This document shows, piece by piece, positions 6,382 to 13,749 of a DNA stretch of 38,166 nucleotides. The DNA lies in the NCBI GenBank assembly GCA_018302465.1, contig JAGVZQ010000005.1:1-38166 (forward strand), in the 5' to 3' direction. Position 1 is the first letter of the stretch. Every line of letters starts with the position of its first letter. The DNA is from Candidatus Woesearchaeota archaeon. Lineage in GTDB: Archaea > Nanobdellota > Nanobdellia > SCGC-AAA011-G17 > GW2011-AR20. The notes under the pieces are model-generated. The model did no database searches. It was given only the letters and a program-made list of their open reading frames with translations, and was not told the DNA's origin. The position numbers were made by a program, and so were the translations under genes.

Positions 6382-6886
6382 ATACAAATTACTGAAAATA
6401 TTCCTGGAAAACCCAACAGAAAGTTTTAGGTTAAGAGAGTTATCAAGATTATCTAAGATCTCACCTCCTTCTGTGTTAAATTACTTAAAGGAATTTGAAA
6501 AAGAAGGTTTAATTGAAAGATACGAAAAAAGAGAAGTTCCATTTTACAAAGCTGAATTAGACAATGAAGACTTTAGAGAGTACAAAAAAATAAGTATATT
6601 GTTTGAGCTTCACGATTCTGGCCTGATAACTTTTTTATGGGAAAACATTTCTCCAGAAGCAATTATCCTCTATGGAAGCCAGATAAAAGGCGAATCGACA
6701 GAAAGTTCTGACATAGATCTCTTTATAATAGGAAAAGAAAAAAATATCAATATTGAAAAATTTGAAAAAAAACTTGGGAGAGAGATCCATATAATTTTTG
6801 AAGAGAATCCTAAAAATATTCCAAAAGAACTTAAAAATAATTTAATTAATGGGATAGTGTTAAAAGGATATCTGAATTTATTTTAA
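6362..6886 (+). CDS. Winged-helix plus minimal nucleotidyltransferase (MNT) protein
   Basis: The 174-residue product fuses an N-terminal winged helix (about 8-60, with LRELSRLSKISPPSVLNYLKEFEKEGLIER) to a minimal nucleotidyltransferase domain (about 97-170). The MNT core GS-X10-DXD is present as G105-S106 and D117, D119. In type VII toxin-antitoxin systems, MNT antitoxins AMPylate the partner HEPN toxin. The next gene, one base downstream, is a HEPN-like candidate. The fused DNA-binding domain suggests that this protein also controls the operon. Domain calls are strong; the toxin-antitoxin role is inferred from the pairing. Confidence 0.85.
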   Translation: MLQNYNKYKLLKIFLENPTESFRLRELSRLSKISPPSVLNYLKEFEKEGLIERYEKREVPFYKAELDNEDFREYKKISILFELHDSGLITFLWENISPEAIILYGSQIKGESTESSDIDLFIIGKEKNINIEKFEKKLGREIHIIFEENPKNIPKELKNNLINGIVLKGYLNLF

Positions 6887-6887
6887 A

Positions 6888-7280
6888 ATGATCAAAAAAG
6901 TGTTTAAGGATAAAGAGAAAGTAAAATCATTGTTAAAACTTATAGAAGAAAGAGAGAAATTTCTGGAGCTTGACATAAAATTTCCAACAATAATTGTTGA
7001 AACTTACTATGAAATAATCAAAGAACTTTCAGTAGCATCTTTATTGTTGGATGGATTAAAGGCTATAGGAGAAGATGCTCATAAAGAGATGCTGGATTAT
7101 CTGATAAATTATAATGAGTTCTCAGCTTCAGATGTAGTGCTTTTACAGGACTTAAGGAAAAAAAGAAATAAAAGCATGTATGAGGGAAAACAAATAGAGC
7201 CTAATTACCTCGAAAATAAAGAACAAAACTTTAAAAAAATAATTAGCAAGCTAAAAAACAACATAAAAACTAGATTATAA
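6888..7280 (+). CDS. HEPN-like protein, partner of the MNT gene
   Basis: The 130-residue all-helical product has the HEPN layout. Its last long helix pair carries LRKKRNKSMYEG (about 106-117), which corresponds to the family RN-x-x-x-(H)Y signature. The His of the usual R-X4-6-H ribonuclease motif is replaced by Met, with Tyr kept. HEPN proteins next to MNT genes are RNA-targeting toxins or structural partners. The lost His makes an inactive or altered nuclease possible. Its stop codon overlaps the remnant of the elp3 3' end on the opposite strand. Confidence 0.75.
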   Translation: MIKKVFKDKEKVKSLLKLIEEREKFLELDIKFPTIIVETYYEIIKELSVASLLLDGLKAIGEDAHKEMLDYLINYNEFSASDVVLLQDLRKKRNKSMYEGKQIEPNYLENKEQNFKKIISKLKNNIKTRL

Positions 7281-7337
7281 CTCCTTGCTCATATAAGGTC
7301 CTTCTCTTTCATACCCTAATTTCTCAAAATACAGTCC
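7275..7337 (-). pseudogene. Displaced 3' end of elp3 (orphan C-terminal exon remnant)
   Basis: On the minus strand this stretch encodes GLYFEKLGYEREGPYMSKEL followed by a stop codon, and a stop codon lies directly upstream in frame. It aligns with the C terminus of the Elp3 encoded at 8471-10093 (EYFRKFDYQNEGPYMMKTL), with 11 of 19 aligned residues identical. Its ending closely follows the usual archaeal Elp3 C terminus. It therefore looks like the original end of elp3, now separated from the gene by the homing endonuclease. The DNA of the two copies is only partly similar, so this is not a recent duplication. Confidence 0.85.
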
Positions 7338-7385
7338 CTAATCTATATTTTCAACTCACTAGTCCACCGGACAACCCCTCGCACT

Positions 7386-7396
7386 AGATTTATAAG
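7386..7396 (+). promoter_or_regulatory. TATA element of the homing endonuclease gene
   Basis: AGATTTATAAG is centred about 26 bases before the ATG at 7418, which predicts a leaderless transcript and indicates that the endonuclease has its own promoter. Confidence 0.6.
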
Positions 7397-7417
7397 TAAA
7401 ATTAGTAAAATTAATTT

Positions 7418-8497
7418 ATGTATCACAAAATTCATTGGTGGAATTTTCCAGAAGATATTCGCATTTTGATAGATGATAAGGGGTATAGAAAGTCTATTTT
7501 CAGAGAAACAAGCGCAAAAATAGCCAAAAAGCTAGGGGTATCACGTACATGGTTGGTTCACTGGAGAATTGGGAAAAAAGGCAAATCCTGTTATATTCCA
7601 GTAAGTAAATTAAAAAAACTACATGAGATATACAAAATTCCTAAAAGTAAGACAGAAAATTTTATTACATCATATCGTACCTCTTGTGGTAAATGCATAG
7701 ATAATCCTATTTTACCAATTTTAGAGTCTCCTGAACTTTTCCAAATAATCGGTCACTTATATGGAGATGGATCGGTCACGAAAGATAAATATTCATCTAG
7801 CTATTGTAATACTTCTAATGAAACTAGAGCAAATATTAGACATATGATCCATTTAGTCTTTGGTAAGGCAGAATTAAAAGAATACCATAAGAGTCACATA
7901 ATAAAAATACCAAGTGCCATTTCTAAGATAGTAATGTACCATTATAAAATAGATACCTTTTATACTTTTTCTTCAAAGATACCTGAGCAAATCATAAAAA
8001 AAGAACCTTCATTAGTAAAAGGGATTATAAAAGCATTCATAATTGATGAAGGGTCTATTAAAGACAGCAATATTGATATCTATTCTGCAAATTTGAATCT
8101 TATGAAGGACTTACAAAATATTTGTTTAAAATTAAATTACAATCATAGTCCAATTAAAAGAGGATCTGGTTGTTTCTATTTCAAGATATATGCAGAGTCC
8201 ATTAAGAAAATAGCTAAAGACTTAATTCCATTACCTCATACAAAGAAAAATGAACAACTACTTTTTATTATAAAAAAACAAAAGAGAAGTTGGAACCATA
8301 AAAATGTAGGACGCACAAAAAAAGATATATTGGAATTACTATCAAAAAAGTCAATGACTGCATATGAACTTGGCTTAAAATTATTAATATCTTCAAAAAC
8401 AATAAGGGAACACCATCTTAAAAAATTAGAAAAAGAAGGCAAAGTTATAAAAAATGGAACACAAAGAAAATTAATCTGGTCGCTTAGTAAGTTCTAA
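7418..8497 (+). CDS. Free-standing LAGLIDADG homing endonuclease with flanking HTH domains
   Basis: LAGLIDADG enzymes cut long DNA sites and copy their own gene into them by repair. The 359-residue product has both motifs: IIGHLYGDG (about 110-118, acidic D117) and IIKAFIIDEG (about 203-212, acidic D210). These mark a single-chain two-repeat enzyme. Residues 31-78 (SAKIAKKLGVSRTWLVHW) form an HTH often seen in archaeal and intein-derived endonucleases. Residues 300-356 form a second, winged-helix-like domain (YELGLKLLISSKTIREHHLKKLEKEGKV). No intein splicing motifs or intron structure are seen. The gene converges on elp3 and overlaps its 3' end by 27 bases, while the old elp3 end lies on its other side. 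Confidence 0.9.
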   Translation: MYHKIHWWNFPEDIRILIDDKGYRKSIFRETSAKIAKKLGVSRTWLVHWRIGKKGKSCYIPVSKLKKLHEIYKIPKSKTENFITSYRTSCGKCIDNPILPILESPELFQIIGHLYGDGSVTKDKYSSSYCNTSNETRANIRHMIHLVFGKAELKEYHKSHIIKIPSAISKIVMYHYKIDTFYTFSSKIPEQIIKKEPSLVKGIIKAFIIDEGSIKDSNIDIYSANLNLMKDLQNICLKLNYNHSPIKRGSGCFYFKIYAESIKKIAKDLIPLPHTKKNEQLLFIIKKQKRSWNHKNVGRTKKDILELLSKKSMTAYELGLKLLISSKTIREHHLKKLEKEGKVIKNGTQRKLIWSLSKF

Positions 8498-10093
8498 AGT
8501 TTTCATCATATATGGACCTTCGTTCTGATAGTCGAATTTTCTAAAATATTCTTTTGCCCCTATTCCTGAAATAACTATCATTTTATTTTTTCTGAACTCA
8601 CTTTTAGAAATTTCTTCAGCTTTCTTTAATAATTTTTTCCCCAAACCCCTATGCTGAACATCTCCCTTCTCTCCAATTGCAGCAGCAGTTCCATAAACAT
8701 GCATCTCTCTAACAACAGCGGTATTCTCATTAATCTCTTCTCTAAAAGATTCTTCAGGTATTCTCAATCTCAAAAATCCTAAAATTATATCATTTTTAAC
8801 ATCTTCAAAACTCAAAAATATCTCTTTTCCCTCACAATTATCATAATCAATCCTGTTTAATTTAACATTAGCCCAATTAACTGTTTTATTCATTGGCTCC
8901 CTGCATCTTATACAATCGCATTTAACATTCTCTTTTTTCATTTTCTCATGGATTATTTGTCTCAAGTTAGTTCTATCTACACCAGCTTCTCTCCTATAGG
9001 TAGGAATATCTCTCTGCACCCTCATAACCCTACAATACTTTGGAATATATTTTTTCATTTCAACAATTCTTAAAGCAGCTTCTTCAGTTGTAACAGGCTC
9101 AAAATCTCCCCTTTCCCATATCCTATACAACGGAGTATTCTTAAAAACCATGCAAGGGTAAATCTTCAAAGCATCCGGTTGATAATCTTTATTAGAAAAC
9201 AATTCTTTAAACATTTCAATATCTTCTTCCCTAGAAACACTAGGCAATCCAACCATCCAATGAAATCCAACTTTATACCCCGAATTTTTTAATAATTTTA
9301 TAGCTTTTTTAGTATCTTCTAAATTATGCCCCCTATTAATAAATTTCAAAACATCATCTTTTAATGTCTGAACTCCCAATTCAACTCTGGTAACTCCCTG
9401 TTCTAACATAATGTTTATTTCATTCTCAAAACACCAATCAGGTTTTGTCTCTACCACAATAACCAAGCACCTTATCCTAGCTTTCTCATTTCTTTCCTGC
9501 TCTTTCTCTAATGTGCTTTCTTTTTTATACTCTAATAATTTCTTTTTAATTCTCTCAACTCTTTCATTATTTTTAAAATCTCCAGGCAATTCAAAAAATT
9601 TCATAAATTTCTCTCTGTCAAACTCTCCTTCAAGAAATAATTCAGAAAAATCATTCATAGCCTGTAAGGCTTCTTTAATAAACTCATTCTGATATTCAAC
9701 ATCAAATGAAGGAAAAGTCCCACCCATTATTATTAGTTCAATTTTATCCACTTTCTTCCTTAAAGCATAATATTGCTCTAACCTATTCATAACTTGCAAA
9801 TAAGCGTTATATTCATTTCTTATAGCCCTCATAGAAGCAGGCTCTTTTCCAGTATAAGACATAGCAACTCCCTCTTTTATGTAATCAGGGCACATTATAC
9901 ATGCTCCATGCTTGCATCTTATTGGTTTACTCATTATAGCAACAGGAGCAACTCCAGACATGGTCCTTATTGGTTTTATGCTTAAATTATTATCAATTTC
10001 TTCAAAATTAACCTCAAAATTCCTTGGAATGCTCTTTAATCCATATTTCTTAGATAGCTTGATTTTAAGGTTATTTAGCTTTATATTGTCCAT
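8471..10093 (-). CDS. elp3: Elp3: tRNA U34 carboxymethyltransferase (radical SAM / acetyltransferase)
   Basis: Archaeal Elp3 uses radical SAM chemistry and acetyl-CoA to form the carboxymethyl group on wobble uridine of tRNA. The 540-residue product has the 4Fe-4S triad C60, C65 and C68 (CKHGACIMCPD). A TIM-barrel radical SAM core follows (about 55-380), with ELGVQTLKDDVLKFINRGH and VGFHWMVGLP, and then a zinc-type cluster (CDCIRCRE, about 410). A C-terminal GNAT domain (about 420-530) includes HRGLGKKLLKKAEEIS. The C terminus is unusual: after GPYMMKTL, where relatives stop, it runs on for seven residues. This tail appears to be a replacement brought by the adjacent endonuclease gene. Confidence 0.96.
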   Translation of the reverse strand: MDNIKLNNLKIKLSKKYGLKSIPRNFEVNFEEIDNNLSIKPIRTMSGVAPVAIMSKPIRCKHGACIMCPDYIKEGVAMSYTGKEPASMRAIRNEYNAYLQVMNRLEQYYALRKKVDKIELIIMGGTFPSFDVEYQNEFIKEALQAMNDFSELFLEGEFDREKFMKFFELPGDFKNNERVERIKKKLLEYKKESTLEKEQERNEKARIRCLVIVVETKPDWCFENEINIMLEQGVTRVELGVQTLKDDVLKFINRGHNLEDTKKAIKLLKNSGYKVGFHWMVGLPSVSREEDIEMFKELFSNKDYQPDALKIYPCMVFKNTPLYRIWERGDFEPVTTEEAALRIVEMKKYIPKYCRVMRVQRDIPTYRREAGVDRTNLRQIIHEKMKKENVKCDCIRCREPMNKTVNWANVKLNRIDYDNCEGKEIFLSFEDVKNDIILGFLRLRIPEESFREEINENTAVVREMHVYGTAAAIGEKGDVQHRGLGKKLLKKAEEISKSEFRKNKMIVISGIGAKEYFRKFDYQNEGPYMMKTLELTKRPD

Positions 10094-10135
10094 AAACAGG
10101 CTAAAATTTATTGTTTTATAAAGCTAATCATAAAG

Positions 10136-10145
10136 CTTATAAGTA
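10136..10145 (+). promoter_or_regulatory. TATA element for the 10166 gene
   Basis: CTTATAAGTA is centred about 25 bases upstream of the ATG at 10166, consistent with a leaderless transcript. The start of elp3 is divergent at 10093, so this 70-base gap serves both genes. Confidence 0.5.
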
Positions 10146-10165
10146 GGAATCTTTGAATTATTTTT

Positions 10166-10474
10166 ATGACAGAAATCACCGAATTTAGAAATGAATTAAT
10201 AAGAAGATTAACTAGTTCATTAAGCGCAGTTTTGCCTGGAAATAAGTTTATTCCAGTTGTAATAACCAGCGAAAGAAGAGGGGTCATAAAATTAGCTGAA
10301 GGAGAGGAAGGCATAGAAGATCATATCCCCGTGGTTTTATTTGATATAGGGAATAGAGTTTACAGAGTTTTTCCTATTGCAACAGGGTGTTCTCCAGAAA
10401 AAGAAAGAGTATATTCAGCATCACTACCTTTAATTGAACAGGATTTAACCTCTCAGGGATACCGTCAATTTTAA
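10166..10474 (+). CDS. Hypothetical protein upstream of the thermosome
   Basis: The 102-residue product is not recognised. It has an amphipathic N-terminal helix (EFRNELIRRLTSSLSAVL), then alternating strands (KFIPVVITSERRGVIKLA, IPVVLFDIGNRVYRVFPIA) and a C-terminal helix. This is a compact alpha/beta pattern. A single Cys is present and there is no membrane segment. The TATA position and clean coding pattern support the gene. It ends 26 bases before the thermosome gene on the same strand, but that gene could have its own promoter. The function is unknown. Confidence 0.7.
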   Translation: MTEITEFRNELIRRLTSSLSAVLPGNKFIPVVITSERRGVIKLAEGEEGIEDHIPVVLFDIGNRVYRVFPIATGCSPEKERVYSASLPLIEQDLTSQGYRQF

Positions 10475-10500
10475 AAATTTAACTCCTATTATAATCTAAA

Positions 10501-12117
10501 ATGACAAATCAAATCCAGCCAATATTTATTTTGCCAGAAGGCACACAAAGAACTACTGGCAAGGATGCTCAGAGGAATAATATAGCTGCAGCTAAGGCAG
10601 TAGCAGAAACAGTCAGAACTACTCTAGGTCCAAAAGGAATGGATAAAATGCTTGTTGATTCTATGGGTGATGTTATAGTTACAAATGACGGAGTAACAAT
10701 TTTGGAAGAGATGTCAATTGAACATCCAACAGCTAAAATGATTGTAGAAGTAGCTAAAACTCAGGAAAATGAAGTAGGAGATGGCACAACCACAGCAGTT
10801 GTTTTAGCTGGTTCATTATTAAAACAAGCTGAAGAGTTATTAGATGATAACATTCATCCAACTATAATAGCAAAAGGTTACAGAATGGCAGCTGAAAAAG
10901 CTCAGGAAATTCTAAACAAATTAGCAGAAGACATAGATGAAAAAGATATTGAAACTCTAAAAAAAGTTGCAATGACAGCAATGACAGGAAAAGGGGCTGA
11001 AGGGAATAAACTTATTCTATCCTCATTAGCAGTTGAAGCAGTCAGGTCTGTAATGGAAGATGATATTGACTTAGAAACAATAAAATTTGAAAAAAAGACA
11101 GGAGATAATATAGATAATTCTGAATTAATAAAAGGTATAATGCTTGATAAAGAAAGAGTTCATAGCGCAATGCCAAAAAAAGTTAAAGACGCAAAAATTG
11201 CATTATTAGATACAGCATTAGAAATAAAATCACCAGAGTCAGATACAAAAATTGAGATTAATACACCTCAACAGTTGCAGGATTTTATTGATAGAGAGGA
11301 AAAAATATTAAAAGACATGGTTGAGAAAGTAAAATCATCAAAAGCAAACGTTGTTGTATGCCAAAAAGGAATTGATGATTTAGCTCAGCATTATTTGGCA
11401 AAAGCAGGGATATATGCTGTTAGAAGAGTTAAAAAATCAGATATGGATAATTTAGCAAGAGCAACAAGAGGTAAAGTTGTTACAAATTTAAAAGAATTAT
11501 CTGCAGAAGACCTAGGTTATGCTGGAATAGTAGAAGAAATAAAAGTTGGAAATGAATTAATGACATATGTAAAAGAATGCCAGAACCCTAAATCCGTTAC
11601 AATTTTAATAAGAGGCGGGACTCAGCATGTTGTTGATGAAATAGAAAGAGCTGTTAAAGATGCTATAGGAGATATTGCAGCTGTATTGAAATCAGGAAAA
11701 GCAGTTGCAGGTGCGGGCTCAGTTGAAGTTGAAACAGCTAGACAATTAAGATTATACGCAAACTCATTATCAGGTAAGGAACAATTAGCAGTTTTAGCAT
11801 TTGCAGAAGCATTAGAAGTAATCCCAAGAACTCTTGCTGAAAACGCAGGTTTAGACCCAGTAGACATTGTTACAGAATTAAAATCAAGACATGATTCTGA
11901 AGATGGAAAATGGGCGGGAGTTAATGTTTTTACAGGTGAAATAATGAATGCATGGGAAGAAGGAGTAATAGAGCCTTTAAAGATAAAAACTCAGGCCATA
12001 TCCAGTGCAGCAGAAGTAACAGAATTAATTCTAAGAATAGATGATGTTATTGCATCTTCCGGAGGTTCAAAACAGCCTTCTCATCAAATGCCTCCAGGAA
12101 TGGACGGGATGATGTAA
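10501..12117 (+). CDS. thsA: Thermosome subunit (group II chaperonin)
   Basis: Group II chaperonins form double-ring ATP-driven folding cages in the archaeal cytosol. The 538-residue product is full length. Equatorial-domain motifs include [17 protein letters not shown] (about 36-52), [12 protein letters not shown] and [17 protein letters not shown] (about 93-109). Apical and intermediate parts are in order, and the [13 protein letters not shown] and [11 protein letters not shown] segments close the equatorial domain. The C-terminal tail is Gly/Met-rich ([10 protein letters not shown]), as is common in the family. A 67-codon gene begins directly after its stop, so the two are likely cotranslated. 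Only one subunit gene is seen in this window, so homo-oligomers cannot be concluded. Confidence 0.97.
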   Translation: MTNQIQPIFILPEGTQRTTGKDAQRNNIAAAKAVAETVRTTLGPKGMDKMLVDSMGDVIVTNDGVTILEEMSIEHPTAKMIVEVAKTQENEVGDGTTTAVVLAGSLLKQAEELLDDNIHPTIIAKGYRMAAEKAQEILNKLAEDIDEKDIETLKKVAMTAMTGKGAEGNKLILSSLAVEAVRSVMEDDIDLETIKFEKKTGDNIDNSELIKGIMLDKERVHSAMPKKVKDAKIALLDTALEIKSPESDTKIEINTPQQLQDFIDREEKILKDMVEKVKSSKANVVVCQKGIDDLAQHYLAKAGIYAVRRVKKSDMDNLARATRGKVVTNLKELSAEDLGYAGIVEEIKVGNELMTYVKECQNPKSVTILIRGGTQHVVDEIERAVKDAIGDIAAVLKSGKAVAGAGSVEVETARQLRLYANSLSGKEQLAVLAFAEALEVIPRTLAENAGLDPVDIVTELKSRHDSEDGKWAGVNVFTGEIMNAWEEGVIEPLKIKTQAISSAAEVTELILRIDDVIASSGGSKQPSHQMPPGMDGMM

Positions 12118-12321
12118 ATGAGCTATGAACCAAAATTTAAAATAGTAAGTCAGTTATTTGGATATTGTGAAGATGGACAAACAGCTTATGAAATATTAAG
12201 AAAAATTCAAGAAATTGATCCAGATGTTGTAGGGGTTGAATTAATAGAAGATGCAAGAGCTTTCGTAGCTGATAGATTTAGTTCTGAAGGATTAGAACTT
12301 AAAGTTGAAACTCTCAGATAA
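12118..12321 (+). CDS. Small protein cotranscribed with the thermosome gene
   Basis: The 67-residue acidic product is not recognised. It starts at the base after the thermosome stop (TAA then ATG), implying translational coupling. The sequence shows a strand-helix-strand-helix-strand pattern (KIVSQLFGYCEDGQTAYEILRKIQEI, VVGVELIEDARAFVADRF, LELKVETLR), a ferredoxin-like or ACT-like miniature fold. It carries one Cys. The tight link hints at a role with the chaperonin, such as an adaptor or regulator, but this is inference from position only. Confidence 0.75.
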   Translation: MSYEPKFKIVSQLFGYCEDGQTAYEILRKIQEIDPDVVGVELIEDARAFVADRFSSEGLELKVETLR

Positions 12322-12329
12322 TAAAGTAA

Positions 12330-12381
12330 ACTTTAAATAGTTCTTAATTACCTTTAATATTCAAGAGGTGTTTATTAATTG
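12330..12381 (+). promoter_or_regulatory. Promoter, ribosome-binding site and TTG start of the 12379 gene
   Basis: A TATA-like CTTTAAATAG (about 12331-12340) is followed by AGAGGTG (12364-12370), a strong Shine-Dalgarno match eight bases before a TTG codon at 12379. No ATG occurs in a comparable position, so TTG is the likely start. Unlike most promoters here, this one has a leader with a ribosome-binding site. Confidence 0.65.
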
Positions 12382-12696
12382 GTTCAAAAAAATTCATCTT
12401 CTCAAGGATTAATGGAACAGGTAATAGAGCATAACATTGCTTTGCAAAAAAAAGATGTAGAATTAATTTCTAATATCAATAAACTAGTTCAGAGAATAGA
12501 CAAATTAATTAGTATATTTGAAGAAGCTTCTAAGCATGTAGCAGAGGTCGGAGATGATAAAAAGATCATAGAATTAGCAGATAAACTTGAAGAATTATTA
12601 AATCAGAATAAAAACTTGGCTAAAGGTCTTGTAATGCTTGAGCAGTATGTGAGAACAAAATCTCAGTTTGAATCTCCAATGCAAAGAAGAATATGA
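12379..12696 (+). CDS. Coiled-coil protein, first gene of a two-gene unit
   Basis: The 105-residue product is almost entirely helical. Heptad-like spacing of Leu and Ile runs through LMEQVIEHNIALQKKDVELISNINKLVQRIDKLISIFEEA (about 11-50) and again at about 60-92, giving two coiled-coil segments separated by a short acidic loop. It has no membrane segment or Cys. It starts with TTG behind a good ribosome-binding site. It overlaps the next gene by four bases, so the two are translationally coupled and may form a complex. I do not recognise the family; a scaffold or adaptor role is only a guess. Confidence 0.75.
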   Translation: MVQKNSSSQGLMEQVIEHNIALQKKDVELISNINKLVQRIDKLISIFEEASKHVAEVGDDKKIIELADKLEELLNQNKNLAKGLVMLEQYVRTKSQFESPMQRRI

Positions 12697-13214
12697 CAAT
12701 TGAATTTCTTTTAGATGATATGTCTGATAAAGACAAGAAAAGAATAAAAGAAATAATAAAGACAATAAGAAAAAGAAGTACTAAACCTGCTTCAAGAGAA
12801 GCCTTATTTTTAAGAAATTTTACTCTTGCATTAATGAAAAAATATAAGATAGCACCCCTATTAAAAAAATCAAGTTTTCCGCAGTTAAAAGTTTCTATAA
12901 ATCAGATAATGAAGCAGCAGTTTGAAGCGCCCATGCCATTAGATTTCAAAGATAAGATTAGTCAAGCTCCAGAACCTTTGAGCTTTCAAGATACAATTTC
13001 AGAGCCATTAGAAATAAAAGAAATAATACCTGAGCCTTTATCTTTAGAAGAGAATATACCAGAGCCATTAGAAATGGAAAATCATTTAGAAGTGCCTTCT
13101 CCAATAGATACAGATAGTTTAGACATTCCCTCTCCTAAAAAATTAAGAGTTCCAGACCCAAATTCAGTAAATGAAGCAATAAAAAGAGAATTAAAAGCAC
13201 CAATGCCTAATTAA
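12693..13214 (+). CDS. Protein with Pro/Glu-rich repeated tail
   Basis: The 173-residue product has a basic helical N-terminal domain (about 1-70; KDKKRIKEIIKTIRKR, then FTLALMKKYKIAPLLKK). A long low-complexity tail follows (about 75-173) with an approximate 10-12-residue repeat built on PEPL. Instances are APEPLSFQDTI, SEPLEIKEII, PEPLSLEENI, PEPLEMENHL and degenerate later copies. APMP recurs near the start and at the end of the tail. Such tails are usually disordered and act as binding or spacer segments. The gene overlaps the coiled-coil gene by four bases. The family is not recognised. Confidence 0.75.
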   Translation: MTIEFLLDDMSDKDKKRIKEIIKTIRKRSTKPASREALFLRNFTLALMKKYKIAPLLKKSSFPQLKVSINQIMKQQFEAPMPLDFKDKISQAPEPLSFQDTISEPLEIKEIIPEPLSLEENIPEPLEMENHLEVPSPIDTDSLDIPSPKKLRVPDPNSVNEAIKRELKAPMPN

Positions 13215-13280
13215 TAGCAGTCCAGAATGGAATAAGATATACCTCATAGACTTAAATATTAGTCCAGATTAAATAACATA

Positions 13281-13706
13281 ATGAAAAAGGAGCACTATTT
13301 AATTATTGGAGTTCTTTTTATTTTAGGTGTGTTTATTATATGGGGGTATGCCCAGCAAATAAATTCCTGTGAAAAACTTGCTAAAAATTTAGACAAAAAA
13401 ATTGTCGACACCAATAATCCTTCAGGAAGGTTTATTATAAGTGGATATACTGGGATGGTTGGTGGAACATTAATAAATATAAAAAATAATGGTCAGGATA
13501 GAAATTCAAATTCATATACACTAACTTTTAAGGGCATTAATTCTGAAGGAAATTTATATTTAATAACCTCATCAAACTCAGAATTACCTTATAAAATAGG
13601 ACAGTTCTACAGATTTGATTTAAAAAATAAAAATCAATATTCTGCTGCAGTTAGTGGAAGTTTCATTGACCACGAATTAGACAAGCTTACTCCAATCAGT
13701 TGTTAA
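13281..13706 (+). CDS. Membrane-anchored extracytoplasmic protein
   Basis: The 141-residue product has one N-terminal hydrophobic helix (about 6-24) after MKKEH, so it is a signal anchor or uncleaved signal peptide. A polar beta-rich domain follows on the outside. The outer domain has Cys at about 30 and at the C terminus (residue 141), which could form a disulfide. The segments RFIISGYTGMVGGTLINIKNN and YTLTFKGINSEGNLYLITSS read as beta strands. I do not recognise the family. It is a single gene with its own AT-rich upstream region. Confidence 0.7.
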   Translation: MKKEHYLIIGVLFILGVFIIWGYAQQINSCEKLAKNLDKKIVDTNNPSGRFIISGYTGMVGGTLINIKNNGQDRNSNSYTLTFKGINSEGNLYLITSSNSELPYKIGQFYRFDLKNKNQYSAAVSGSFIDHELDKLTPISC

Positions 13707-13749
13707 TAATAAAACCCTGTCTATTTACCTGTAACTGAATAATAAACTT

